Below, piece by piece: positions 1 through 9,020 of a DNA stretch of 33,931 nucleotides (its first letter is position 1; each line of letters starts with the position of its first letter). The notes beneath the pieces are model-generated. The model worked only from the letters and a program-made list of their open reading frames with translations. It did not search any database and was not told the DNA's origin. This stretch comes from Balneolaceae bacterium (GTDB lineage: Bacteria > Bacteroidota > Rhodothermia > Balneolales > Balneolaceae): the NCBI GenBank assembly GCA_016937115.1, contig JAFGWN010000044.1:1-33931 (forward strand), read 5' to 3'. A program made the position numbers and the translations under genes.

Positions 1-489
1 AACAACACTTTTGAATTAAATTTTGATGATGCCCCTCCCCCGTATGACACTTCTCAGGCCATGCATGATACTACGATTGCCGGCGGCACAACTATTTATT
101 TTTTTGAAGAAGGGGAAGGCCCCTTTAAAGTGGTGAGCAAAGATCAGATTGAAGTTGAAATTACCGGACGCACAGAAGAAGGACGCATTTTTGACAGCTC
201 ATTTAACAACCGGTCTGCAGTCAACCAACGGCAACTGGTTAACTTAACACCAAATTCCAAAAGAGTTATAGGCCCGAACGGACGACCATCATCTGTTCCA
301 CCGTTAGTTGAAGGATTAAGAAAAGGCCTTTTAGGGATGAAAGAAGGCGAAAGCCGTACTATTGTTATACCTCCGGAGATGGGTTATAACCCACAATACA
401 TTAACAAAGTGGGACAGGTTGGAAAAAACGGATTTGACCTTCGGGATCAAACAATCACCTACGATGTAGAATTGGTCTCCATTCAATAA
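1..489 (+). CDS. FKBP-type peptidyl-prolyl cis-trans isomerase, 5'-truncated by window edge
   Basis: The C-terminal part of an FKBP-fold prolyl isomerase, which speeds cis-trans isomerisation of X-Pro bonds in folding proteins. Reading frame 1 is open from the first base, and about 20 codons precede the first in-frame ATG at 61, so the true start lies outside the window and that Met is probably internal. Family marks are the strand IEVEITGRTEEGRIFDSS and the block LVEGLRKGLLGMKEGESR followed by IVIPPEMGY, the usual FKBP core with its conserved Gly-Met and Pro-Pro-x-x-Gly-Tyr loops. The domain ends normally in DVELVSIQ. Bacteroidota relatives are often exported lipoproteins, but the N-terminus is not visible here. 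The gene converges on the racemase at 502 with only 12 bases between the stops. Confidence 0.88.
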   Translation, partial: NNTFELNFDDAPPPYDTSQAMHDTTIAGGTTIYFFEEGEGPFKVVSKDQIEVEITGRTEEGRIFDSSFNNRSAVNQRQLVNLTPNSKRVIGPNGRPSSVPPLVEGLRKGLLGMKEGESRTIVIPPEMGYNPQYINKVGQVGKNGFDLRDQTITYDVELVSIQ

Positions 490-501
490 TCCTTGCTAAT
501 C

Positions 502-1560
502 TCAAATGTACTCCCGAGATATTCTATGCGAGAGTCCTGTAAGAATTTCATATGGGATGGTGTCTGACGTATTGGCCCAATCCTTAGCAGTGATATTTTC
601 ACCCAAAAGCTGGACACTTATCCCCTGCTCAAGTTCTTGGGCTCCCAAGCAGACCATGCAATAATTCATGGTTACCGTGCCTGCCACCGGGTAGCGGTTT
701 TCCTCAATCACCACGCTGAAATTACCCGACAAGCTGCGTGGAATGCCATCCGAATAGCCTACCGGAATGACACCAATGCAACCATCTTTATCGGCTTTCC
801 ATGCAGCCCCATAGCTTACGGTTTCCGATTGTTTAATCCTGTTTACCTGAACAATTTTTGTCGTCCAGCTCAAAGCAGGTTTTAACCCGGGAATAGCTAA
901 TTCTCCGGGTGAATAACCGTACATACCGATACCGTTCCGCACAAGATCGAACTGGCCTTCGGGGCATTCAACCGTCCCGGCCGTATTGCACAGATGGGTC
1001 AGCAGATCAGGCCCAAAATGAGATCGCAGCTCCTTAAAAAGCTGAAGTTGGTGCTCTACTTTTGCCGAACCGGGCTCGTCGGCCGTTGCAAAGTGCGAAT
1101 AGATCCCGGTGCATTTTAAATCGGAATACTTTTCTTTTGCATTAAGCACATCCTGAACCTGCCCGGCGCGAAACCCCAACCGGTTCATGCCAGTATTAAA
1201 GTTAAGATGATATTCTGTACCCGCCTCCAATAGCTGAAAATGTGCCAAACTGCTGATCGTTGCGGTTATCCGCAATTTTTTATAAAGATCTGCTTCCGTT
1301 TTTTTCGGGATCCCAAAGACAAGAATCGGATTTTTGATGCCATTTTCCCGTAACTCCACGGCTTCATATACATCGTTTACTGCAAACCACTGAACCTGAC
1401 CGGCGATAGCCTGAGCCACTTTAACTGCTCCATGGCCATATGCATCGGCCTTAACTACCGCCATTTGCTCTACGCCAGGCTTACAGTACGATTTAAGAAT
1501 TTTAAGATTATTCGAAATAACATCGAGGTTGATAGTAATAATGGAGTTGGAATCGGTCAT
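502..1560 (-). CDS. alr: Alanine racemase, fold-type III PLP enzyme
   Basis: Interconverts L- and D-alanine to supply D-Ala for peptidoglycan; cytoplasmic. 352 residues, a normal family length. The PLP lysine is Lys37 in AVVKADAYGHG, the second catalytic base Tyr250 in VSYGAAW, and the PLP-nitrogen arginine Arg208 in RNGIGMYGY. The TGMNRLG motif (123-129) is present, but the lysine that is carbamylated in classical alanine racemases is Asn120 here (HLNFNTGM). The start follows the oxidoreductase at 1576 by 15 bases, so the two minus-strand genes are probably one transcript with the racemase second. A second, diverged racemase lies at 32694. The call at family level is secure; strict alanine specificity is an inference. 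Confidence 0.9.
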   Translation of the reverse strand: MTDSNSIITINLDVISNNLKILKSYCKPGVEQMAVVKADAYGHGAVKVAQAIAGQVQWFAVNDVYEAVELRENGIKNPILVFGIPKKTEADLYKKLRITATISSLAHFQLLEAGTEYHLNFNTGMNRLGFRAGQVQDVLNAKEKYSDLKCTGIYSHFATADEPGSAKVEHQLQLFKELRSHFGPDLLTHLCNTAGTVECPEGQFDLVRNGIGMYGYSPGELAIPGLKPALSWTTKIVQVNRIKQSETVSYGAAWKADKDGCIGVIPVGYSDGIPRSLSGNFSVVIEENRYPVAGTVTMNYCMVCLGAQELEQGISVQLLGENITAKDWANTSDTIPYEILTGLSHRISREYI

Positions 1561-1575
1561 AAATGATAATTTTTC

Positions 1576-3180
1576 TTAAAACATAAACCATTTTTTCTTC
1601 CTTAAATCTTTAAGTACCACTTGCGCTGCATTGTAACCGGCAGCGCCGAACACCCCGCCGCCGGGATGACACGAGGCCGACGACAGGTATAAATTTTTAA
1701 TCGGCGTTTTATAATTACTCATCTCGGGAAGGGGGCGAAACATAAACATCTGATCAAAACTCATTTCTACATGCATCACATTGCCGTTAGGCATAGCATG
1801 TTTGCGCTCGATATCCAGCGGCGTCTGGATATGCCAGTCAATGAGTTTGTCTTTCATATTGGGAGCGTAATCAACCACTACGTCATAGATTTTTTGGGCT
1901 TCCTGCTCCCGGATGTTGTCCCAGTGCAAGCCATCAGCCAGCCGGTACGGATGCCACTGTGCCCATACAAACATTGTATGCCCGCCGCTCGGGGCTACAT
2001 CTTCATCAATCCTGGAAAAAGTCATCGGCAGCACCGGCGGCTTTTCCGGTGGTTTTCTCTTCAAATAATCACCTATTGCATTTTTCATATACTGCTGAGA
2101 AGGGGCTAAAAGCTGCATGCCGTTGTGGATGTATGGGTCATCCGGGCAGGCGGTGTAGCGCGGTAGCTCCTCAACGGCACAGCGAATCACCATGCCAAAG
2201 CCATTGCCCACATTGATATTTCCCACTTTCTTGTACATTGACGGCTCCAGATGCTCCCGGCCCACCAGTTTCATCATGGTCGTCTGCACGTGTGCATTAG
2301 AGATGATCGTGTCGGCTTTAAACACTTCTCCTTCCCTGGTTCTTATACCTTTGGCTTGCCCGTTTGCGACCCGAATTGATTCGACCGGAGCATCAGTGAT
2401 GATCGTCCCCCCGTGCGCCTCTACAAAATTTGCCATTGCCTGCGTAAGCATCCCACTCCCACCCCGTGGGTGCTTGGCCCCGCTCTGGTGCAGCATCGAC
2501 TGCCAGCCGGCGAAATCACCCGTCGCAGGATGATCGGGTGTGGGACCGCTCTGGGCGGCAAACCAAATAATCGCCGATTTCAAATATTCATTCTCAAACG
2601 CATCATTCACGACCTTGCCGTAGTTAGCAAAGATTTTCTGCATGCCGCTGAGTTGTTGTCCTTTCTCAAACAGCGAACCATCTTTAACCTGCATTTTAGC
2701 AAGTTCTGCAGCGATATTTTTGGTGCTGGGCGGCATCATAAAGGCTTTAAGCACTCCCTTGTTGATGCGTCCCCAGAATTTGATGAATTCCCGATAGTTT
2801 TCGACGTCCCCGGGCGCAACTTTGGCTATGGAATCGATCGTTCGTTCTACATCCTTGAAGAAATGAATGACCCCTTTTTTATCTGGAAGCGGATACGACA
2901 TAATGGGGTCCATTTCAATGTACTCCAGGCCATAATTTTCCAGCTCCAGTTCTTCCAAAATGCCCGTCTGATGAATCATGATATGCACCGATGAGCCTAC
3001 ATCAACCCGGAATCCTTCCGGAAAACGATCAGACTGAAACATCGTTTCGGTGCAGACGGCCCCGCCTATATTAGAACGCCGTTCTACAACACATACCTCA
3101 TACCCCGCCCTGGCAAGATAGCAGGCTGTGACCAATCCGTTATGACCCGACCCAATGACGATTGCATCAAATTTTCGCAT
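1576..3180 (-). CDS. FAD-dependent oxidoreductase, PYROXD2/phytoene-desaturase-like
   Basis: Flavin-dependent amine-oxidase-fold protein of the phytoene dehydrogenase-related group. 534 residues. The N-terminal Rossmann dinucleotide-binding motif is IVIGSGHNGL (residues 7-16), followed by the second-strand acidic end VVERR and the RxGG-like NIGGAVCTE. The C-terminal FAD-binding block NLYLSSASCHPGGG then GVFGAAGYNAA is typical of PYROXD2-like proteins rather than of carotenoid desaturases proper. No carotenoid pathway genes (crtB, crtY) are nearby, so a carotenoid role is not supported; the substrate is unknown. It is first in a two-gene minus-strand unit with alr and is divergent to sppA, sharing a 102-base intergenic region. 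Confidence 0.82.
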   Translation of the reverse strand: MRKFDAIVIGSGHNGLVTACYLARAGYEVCVVERRSNIGGAVCTETMFQSDRFPEGFRVDVGSSVHIMIHQTGILEELELENYGLEYIEMDPIMSYPLPDKKGVIHFFKDVERTIDSIAKVAPGDVENYREFIKFWGRINKGVLKAFMMPPSTKNIAAELAKMQVKDGSLFEKGQQLSGMQKIFANYGKVVNDAFENEYLKSAIIWFAAQSGPTPDHPATGDFAGWQSMLHQSGAKHPRGGSGMLTQAMANFVEAHGGTIITDAPVESIRVANGQAKGIRTREGEVFKADTIISNAHVQTTMMKLVGREHLEPSMYKKVGNINVGNGFGMVIRCAVEELPRYTACPDDPYIHNGMQLLAPSQQYMKNAIGDYLKRKPPEKPPVLPMTFSRIDEDVAPSGGHTMFVWAQWHPYRLADGLHWDNIREQEAQKIYDVVVDYAPNMKDKLIDWHIQTPLDIERKHAMPNGNVMHVEMSFDQMFMFRPLPEMSNYKTPIKNLYLSSASCHPGGGVFGAAGYNAAQVVLKDLRKKKWFMF

Positions 3181-3282
3181 AATACCTTTTGTTTATAGGC
3201 TTCTTTTTTTTACCATCTATAGAGTCTCGTCCCGGGGCATCTCATTTTACAAAATTGTAACAAAATAAATTCTGGTTAAAGA

Positions 3283-5079
3283 ATGAAATTTTTTAAAACA
3301 CTGATTGCTGCTACTCTTGGAACCTTGCTGGCTTTGGTTGTCATCTTCATCGTGCTGGCTATTACATTATCAACCGTTGGTGAAGAGCCCGAACCTTATA
3401 TTCGTGAAAACACCGTGCTCAAATTGAACGTTAGTGGTGCCCTGCCGGCCCGTTCCATTGACAATCCGTTTGATGAATTATTAAATCCAACCCGGCAAAA
3501 AGCGGTATCACTTGAAACACTGAAGAACAATTTAACTAAAGCTGCAGCAGATGATAACATAAAAGGCGTGCTTTTGGAAATCGATTTTGTGACCGAAGGC
3601 TGGGCCAACTTGCAGGCAGCGCACCGGGCAATTACCCAGTTCAGAGATTCGACGGATAAGTTCATTTATGCCATGACAAATGATGCCGGTTTCAATGAAA
3701 AGGGGTATTTCTTAGCCACAGCTGCTGATTCGGTTTTTTCACCGCCCGAGTCATTCTTTGAGTTCGACGGTTTCTATACCCAGGTTACCTTTTACGATAA
3801 CCTTTTCGAACGAATTGGCGTTGAAGCTGAAATTACCCGAAGTGGAAAATACAAGGGGGCTGTTGAACCGTATCTTCGGGATGACCTTTCGGAAGAAAAT
3901 GAATACCAGCTTACACAAATTATTGATGGCGTATCCAGCACTTTTCTTGAAGCAGTGAGTAAAAAATCGGGCAAGAGTGTGGAAGAACTTAACAACTTGC
4001 TGAATGGCACCCCCCATTTAACCGCCGGGTATGGATATGAACAAGGCTTTATCGACTCGCTGATGTACGCTCACCAACTGGATTCACTTATCACCCGACG
4101 CATTGGCTTTGAAGACGAAGATGACACTTTCGAAACCATCACTAATAGCCGCTATGCAAAAGTAAGTAATGAATCGGCCGGGATAGAGGACCTCGATTCT
4201 GATGGAAAAATAGCTGTTATTTATGCCTCAGGAATCATCATTCCGGAAATAGCTGCAGGAGGCGGATTCCTCAACAATCAACAGTTTATCACCGCTCCCT
4301 GGTTTAAAGAACAACTGGAGGAGGCGACCGAAGATGACGATGTGAAAGCGCTGGTTGTACGCATCAACAGTCCCGGGGGGTCGGGTAGCACTTCCGACGC
4401 CATCTGGAAAATGATACAAGAAACCCGCGAAAAGATGCCGGTTATTGTATCTATGGGTCCGGTTGCCGCCTCGGGCGGATATTATATTGCCATGGCTGCT
4501 GATACGATTGTTGCTGAGCCTACAACAATCACCGGTTCCATCGGTGTATTCTCAACAAAATTTAATACTAAACAGCTCTTTAATGATGAGCTTGGCATCA
4601 CCTTTGACGAAGTAAGATCGCATGAGCATGCCGATTGGCTTTCGACCACACGTGGGTTTACGCCAAGCGAGCAGAAAGCGTTTCAAGCCTTTTCAGATAG
4701 CTTCTATGATGCGTTTATCACTAAAGTAGCGCAGTCACGCGGGTTAACTAAGCCACAAGTTCATGATGTTGCTCAGGGACGCGTATGGATCGCCGCCGAT
4801 GCCCAACAGCAAAAACTGGTAGATGTGCTGGGTGGCTTGGACAAAGCGCTGCGCATCGCGGCTGAAAAAGCAGAACTGGAAGAGTTTGAAACCGAAGATT
4901 ACCCAAAAGCCAAAGACTTGTTTCAGTTATTGATGGGTTCTACCCAGTCTAAGGTACAAAGTTGGTTCGGCGATTCTATTTTAGGAAATGACCATATACA
5001 AAAATTAGATCAGCAATTTTCAATGATGAAGAAACAGGATTTAATGCTTCTGTTCCCTTACGACATCAGTATTGAATAA
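3283..5079 (+). CDS. sppA: Signal peptide peptidase SppA, long (67K) type
   Basis: Membrane-anchored serine protease that degrades cleaved signal peptides. 598 residues, the double-domain length of the E. coli-type enzyme. An N-terminal membrane helix spans about residues 6-30. The Ser/Lys dyad is visible: Lys191 in SGKYKGAVEPY within the N-terminal repeat, and Ser397 in MGPVAASGGYYIAMAAD within the C-terminal repeat. The second domain also holds VVRINSPGGS (358-367). The start ATG lies directly before a Lys/Phe-rich n-region, with no strong ribosome-binding site. The MBL-fold gene begins 16 bases after its stop, so the two are probably co-transcribed. Confidence 0.93.
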   Translation: MKFFKTLIAATLGTLLALVVIFIVLAITLSTVGEEPEPYIRENTVLKLNVSGALPARSIDNPFDELLNPTRQKAVSLETLKNNLTKAAADDNIKGVLLEIDFVTEGWANLQAAHRAITQFRDSTDKFIYAMTNDAGFNEKGYFLATAADSVFSPPESFFEFDGFYTQVTFYDNLFERIGVEAEITRSGKYKGAVEPYLRDDLSEENEYQLTQIIDGVSSTFLEAVSKKSGKSVEELNNLLNGTPHLTAGYGYEQGFIDSLMYAHQLDSLITRRIGFEDEDDTFETITNSRYAKVSNESAGIEDLDSDGKIAVIYASGIIIPEIAAGGGFLNNQQFITAPWFKEQLEEATEDDDVKALVVRINSPGGSGSTSDAIWKMIQETREKMPVIVSMGPVAASGGYYIAMAADTIVAEPTTITGSIGVFSTKFNTKQLFNDELGITFDEVRSHEHADWLSTTRGFTPSEQKAFQAFSDSFYDAFITKVAQSRGLTKPQVHDVAQGRVWIAADAQQQKLVDVLGGLDKALRIAAEKAELEEFETEDYPKAKDLFQLLMGSTQSKVQSWFGDSILGNDHIQKLDQQFSMMKKQDLMLLFPYDISIE

Positions 5080-5095
5080 TTGATATCGACAACCT

Positions 5096-5935
5096 ATGCA
5101 GTTAGGGCGCTTTACTATAGAGCAACTGAGTGAGGGACAGTTTGAGCTTTTCCCTGATGGCAAAATAAACCGTACACCTGTCCCGGAGTCGGCGAAAAGC
5201 TCTCCGGGTCTGCAAATGGAAAGTAATTCGTATGCAGGAATTAATCCTGTATACATAACCGATGGCTCACATCATATCCTGCTTGAAGCGGGCCTGGGCT
5301 GGGGACTTGATGCCGGAAGCACGTACACCGATGTCTCAAATGTCCGCACTAATCTTGATGTGTTTGGCGTCACCCCGGAAGATATAACACATGTAGTGCT
5401 CTCGCATCTCCATTACGATCACGCCGCCGGGGCAAGCTTTACAAATGAAAATGCAAGTACCCGTCCCACGTTCCCTAATGCAAGCTATTTTATTCAGCAG
5501 GCTGAATGGGATTTTGCTATATCGCAGGTACAGCAGGAAGCACCGACTTCGCAATTTTATAACCTTGATGATCTGTATCGCCTGTATGCCGACGATTGCT
5601 TTGAAATGATTGATAAAAACGAGTACGAAATTCTGCCGGGATTAACCGTAATCAAAACCGGTGGACATACGGCCGGTCATCAGATTACTAAAATAAGAGA
5701 CGGAGGAAATACAGCGTACTTCTTAGGTGATTTAATTCCAACCGAACAACAACTCAACCACTTTGATGTTGATAATCAGGATGAGAGCCGGGTTCAGGTG
5801 AAAAAGATGAAAACAACCCTGCTCAGAGAAGCCTGTAAAGAAAATGCCTTTTTACTTTTCTATCACTCTATCCACTCCACGATTGGCCAGCTGGATAAGG
5901 ATGAAGACAGGAATTACGTGTTAAAAGAAATTTAG
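5096..5935 (+). CDS. MBL-fold metallo-hydrolase
   Basis: Cytoplasmic-looking metallo-beta-lactamase-fold hydrolase of 279 residues without a signal peptide. The metal-binding motif HLHYDH gives His104, His106, Asp108 and His109. Further ligands are probably His191 in TGGHTAGHQ and Asp212 in FLGDLIPT, with a late His in FYHSIHS. This is a complete dinuclear-zinc site. The organisation resembles lactonase- or hydroxyacylglutathione-hydrolase-like members, but the sequence alone does not fix the substrate. It follows sppA by 16 bases and is probably translated from the same mRNA. An AT-rich hairpin lies just after its stop. Confidence 0.85.
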   Translation: MQLGRFTIEQLSEGQFELFPDGKINRTPVPESAKSSPGLQMESNSYAGINPVYITDGSHHILLEAGLGWGLDAGSTYTDVSNVRTNLDVFGVTPEDITHVVLSHLHYDHAAGASFTNENASTRPTFPNASYFIQQAEWDFAISQVQQEAPTSQFYNLDDLYRLYADDCFEMIDKNEYEILPGLTVIKTGGHTAGHQITKIRDGGNTAYFLGDLIPTEQQLNHFDVDNQDESRVQVKKMKTTLLREACKENAFLLFYHSIHSTIGQLDKDEDRNYVLKEI

Positions 5936-5947
5936 ATACTTATTGAT

Positions 5948-5988
5948 AAAACGAATATGACATGCATTCGAAATAAGGTATTCGTTTT
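5948..5988. terminator. Perfect 10-bp inverted repeat, possible bidirectional terminator
   Basis: AAAACGAATA (5948-5957) and TATTCGTTTT (5979-5988) are exact reverse complements separated by 21 bases. The element sits 12 bases after the MBL-fold stop and on the 3' side of the convergent rho gene. The T-run lies inside the stem and the loop is long, so it is a weaker terminator candidate than the three others in this window. Confidence 0.45.
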
Positions 5989-6096
5989 GGATCAAACTAA
6001 ACGATCACGTCGGAGGGCTTTTCTGACGCCTGGTAGCTTCCCACTGCAAACCAGCGCGTCCGGGCAGAATAAGAGGTCCGTTTTGCCAGGCCGCTT

Positions 6097-7614
6097 CTAC
6101 TGCTTATTCATCGAGATCAGAAATTCTTCGTTATTCTTCGTGCCCTTCATTTTATCAAGCATAAACTCCATCGCTTCAAAGGCGTTCATGCGGTTCAGAT
6201 AGCGGCGGAGCAATACCACCTTTTCGTGCTCCTCTTCCGGCACAATAAGTTCTTCGCGCCGCGTACCGCTTTTAAAGACATCGATAGCCGGAAATATTCG
6301 GCGATCTGAGAGCGTGCGGTCCAGCACAATTTCCATGTTACCAGTACCCTTAAACTCTTCGAAAATAAGATCATCCATGCGTGATCCGGTCTGAACCAAT
6401 GCAGTAGCCAGAATGGTGAGGCTCCCTCCGTTCTCGAGATTACGCGCTGAGCTAAATAGCTGCCGCGGTTCTTTAAGTGCCTCAGAATCAACCCCGCCAG
6501 ACATCGTACGCCCGGAACCAGGGGCACAAATATTATAGGCCCGCGCCAAGCGTGTGATGGAGTCCATCAAAACTAACACATCGTGACCACTTTCAACCAG
6601 ACGCTTCGACTTTTCAAATACAATCTCCGCCAGCCCGATATGGTTCTCCGGGCGTTCATCAAAGGTAGAAGCAATCACTTCTGCATCTGCAACATTGCGC
6701 TCCATTTCGGTTACCTCTTCGGGACGTTCATCAATCAGCAGGATAATTACTTTCGTCTCAGGATTATTGGCATTTACAGCATTGGCGATATTGCGTAAAA
6801 TAGTTGTTTTACCGGTTTTAGGCTGTGCTACAATCAACCCGCGTTGGCCTTTACCTAATGGGGCAAACAGATCGATGATGCGCGTCGTATATTCATTGGG
6901 TTTGTGCTCAAGCAGAAGGCGTTCCTCAGGGTAGATCGGAAGCATATCTTCAAAGTCTTCCCGGTTGTCCATGTCGTGCGGTATCTTGCCATTCACCCCG
7001 TCAACGCGCAGTAGGGCAAAATAGCGTTCGCCTACTTTCGGGGGGCGAATAATGCCAATCACGCAATCGCCCTGCTTCAACCGGAACCGTTTGATCTGCG
7101 ATGGTGATACATAAATATCATCCGGGCTCGCTTTGTAATTGTAGTTGACCGAGCGCAGGAAACCGTAGCCGTCGGGCAGAATTTCAAGCGTTCCTTCCTG
7201 AATCAAATAGGGCCCTAATTCCGGCTCAATCTCTGCCAGGCGTTCATCCAGGGTCTCCGCATCGGATTCGGGCAGAATATCGTGAACACTTTTCTTGCCT
7301 TTTTTACCTGATTTTGACCGTCCGGAACTTTTACTTCCGTTGCTGCTGCCTGAATTTTTCCGTGAGGCTTTATAGGGCTGCGTATGCTGAGAACCGTCCT
7401 GTTGCATATCCTGATCCTGATCGGATGATGTCGTTTTCTCACCACCTGACTCTGAAATTTTTTGTTTTATATTTTCCACAAGTTCTTTTTTTCGTAACCC
7501 GTAAATAGGGGTTGCACCTACTTCGCGAGCCAGTTTATGAAGTTCTTTGACTGTTTTTTTATCCAATGAATCTAATTCGCGTTGGCTCAGTTCATCGGTC
7601 TGAATATCCGACAT
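6097..7614 (-). CDS. rho: Transcription termination factor Rho
   Basis: Hexameric RNA-dependent ATPase that ends transcription. 505 residues against about 419 in E. coli. In order: an N-terminal Rho_N/SAP-like helical region (about 15-55); a hydrophilic Ser/Lys/Gly/Gln-rich insertion (about 56-110, including [20 protein letters not shown]); the RNA-binding cold-shock-like domain with GYGFLRS (149-155); and the RecA-like motor. The motor has Walker A QPKTGKT (264-270), Walker B DVLVLMDS (345-352), the SGGVD R-loop region and [11 protein letters not shown]. All catalytic motifs are intact. It lies 125 bases downstream of folC on the same strand with no visible terminator between, so it may be read from a folC transcript as well as from its own promoter. 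Confidence 0.97.
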   Translation of the reverse strand: MSDIQTDELSQRELDSLDKKTVKELHKLAREVGATPIYGLRKKELVENIKQKISESGGEKTTSSDQDQDMQQDGSQHTQPYKASRKNSGSSNGSKSSGRSKSGKKGKKSVHDILPESDAETLDERLAEIEPELGPYLIQEGTLEILPDGYGFLRSVNYNYKASPDDIYVSPSQIKRFRLKQGDCVIGIIRPPKVGERYFALLRVDGVNGKIPHDMDNREDFEDMLPIYPEERLLLEHKPNEYTTRIIDLFAPLGKGQRGLIVAQPKTGKTTILRNIANAVNANNPETKVIILLIDERPEEVTEMERNVADAEVIASTFDERPENHIGLAEIVFEKSKRLVESGHDVLVLMDSITRLARAYNICAPGSGRTMSGGVDSEALKEPRQLFSSARNLENGGSLTILATALVQTGSRMDDLIFEEFKGTGNMEIVLDRTLSDRRIFPAIDVFKSGTRREELIVPEEEHEKVVLLRRYLNRMNAFEAMEFMLDKMKGTKNNEEFLISMNKQ

Positions 7615-7739
7615 GATAATCGTAGATAATTATTTTATGAATTGGGATGAATAAATAATTCGTCGTTCCTAACTAAAAACTAATAATAGAAAGAATTGTA
7701 TATGCGTAGTACTGTGTAGCGTTTCAGGAGGATATGTGA

Positions 7740-9020
7740 TTAACGGTTTTCTAACATTGATAACCAATCCCGCACCGTCGCATAAAAATAAAAACTTCCG
7801 GCAAAAATTACTAATTCACTGCGAAATTCTTTCAATAAGGTACTGGGTATATTTTGCTTGTCCGGAAATGATTGTACATCAGGAAGCCACGTTTTAATGT
7901 CATTCATTGTAGCTGCTCTCCCTAATGGAAGTGTATGATAAACTATTTTTTTGAATTCCGAAAATTCTATCATCATTTTTTCATTTATTTTATCCTGCAT
8001 TAATGAAAGTATTAATACCGTTTCAGCGACTGGTTGTATCGTGTCCACCATCTGCTTCATCGCCCGGACGGCATCGAGGTTATGAGCGCCATCAAAATAC
8101 CACCGGTAATGGGAATCCAGTTTTTCGAAACGTCCCCGATTGGGATATAACGTCCGTATATGCCCTATTCCGGCTTCAAATTGCTTTTTAGAGACCGGAA
8201 ATCGAGATTGCAACAACTGCGTCACCCGCCATCCAACGGCAATATTGTACGCCTGAACCGGCGTTTCCAAATCTGATACAAGTGACCATGACCCCTCTTC
8301 TGTCTCTAATAAATATATTTCATCTTTAAATTGTGGCTGTAAGGCATCAATCGTCCTAAACTCACAGTGATTTTTATCTGCTGCATGCTCTATTTCCTGT
8401 GCGGCTTCGGCCGGCATATTTCCAATGACCACCGGTACCTTTTCTTTGATGATGCCCGCCTTCTCCCGCGCTATAGCCGGTATTGTATCGCCTAAAATAT
8501 CGGTATGATCCATCGTTACATTCGTAATCACCGAAACCAACGGAGTGATGATGTTCGTTGCATCCAGCCGCCCGCCTAACCCAACCTCAATAATTGCAAT
8601 ATCAACCTTGCGGCGGGCAAACCACCAGAAGGCAATGGCAGTGCTCACTTCAAAGTAGGTGAGGCGAAAACTCTTGATCAAAGGCTGGTAACTGCTAAAA
8701 AAATGTACCAGTTCTTCGTCTGAAATTTGGTTGCCATTAATTGTAAACCGTTCCGAAAAAGCCAACACATGGGGTGAGGTATAAACCCCGACGTTATTTC
8801 CCGCCTGCTGATAAACCGACGCCAGAATCTGGCAGGTGCTCCCTTTGCCATTGCTGCCGCCTACATGAATTGCCGGAAAGCTATCCTGCGGATCGCCCAT
8901 CGCCGCACAAAATTTCTGAAACCGATCCAGCGAAAAGTCGGCCGCTGCCTTTCCACGGTCTTTAAACTGGGGGATGGCTTTTAAAAGATGGTGAACATCT
9001 TGAATGCTTTCTATTGACAT
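7740..9020 (-). CDS. folC: Bifunctional folylpolyglutamate synthase/dihydrofolate synthase
   Basis: ATP-dependent Mur-ligase-family enzyme that adds L-glutamate to dihydropteroate and folates. 426 residues, the normal length. The P-loop is IHVGGSNGKGST (51-62). It is followed by the family blocks TSPHVLAFSERF, EVGLGGRLDATN, DHTDILGDTIPAIAREKAGI and, in the C-terminal domain, FDGAHNLDAVRAM. Cytoplasmic. It is divergent to pyrD across a 452-base spacer and upstream of rho on the same strand. Whether it has both activities or only the polyglutamylating one cannot be decided from the sequence. Confidence 0.93.
   Translation of the reverse strand: MSIESIQDVHHLLKAIPQFKDRGKAAADFSLDRFQKFCAAMGDPQDSFPAIHVGGSNGKGSTCQILASVYQQAGNNVGVYTSPHVLAFSERFTINGNQISDEELVHFFSSYQPLIKSFRLTYFEVSTAIAFWWFARRKVDIAIIEVGLGGRLDATNIITPLVSVITNVTMDHTDILGDTIPAIAREKAGIIKEKVPVVIGNMPAEAAQEIEHAADKNHCEFRTIDALQPQFKDEIYLLETEEGSWSLVSDLETPVQAYNIAVGWRVTQLLQSRFPVSKKQFEAGIGHIRTLYPNRGRFEKLDSHYRWYFDGAHNLDAVRAMKQMVDTIQPVAETVLILSLMQDKINEKMMIEFSEFKKIVYHTLPLGRAATMNDIKTWLPDVQSFPDKQNIPSTLLKEFRSELVIFAGSFYFYATVRDWLSMLENR

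Noticed and set aside
2413-2994. 193-codon open frame on the plus strand inside the FAD oxidoreductase
   Set aside because: Antisense shadow of a well-supported gene; no recognisable domain.
1576-3180. Carotenoid desaturase (crtI) assignment
   Set aside because: The C-terminal block fits PYROXD2-like proteins better and there is no carotenoid gene in the neighbourhood.
5957-6202. 81-codon open frame between the MBL gene and rho
   Set aside because: It overlaps the 3' end of rho on the opposite strand, has an Arg/Ser/Phe-rich product and begins inside the inverted repeat.
7727-7740. Strong Shine-Dalgarno-like AGGAGGATATG on the plus strand
   Set aside because: The ATG that follows is directly succeeded by TGA, so nothing is translated. 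It lies between folC and rho, which are on the other strand.
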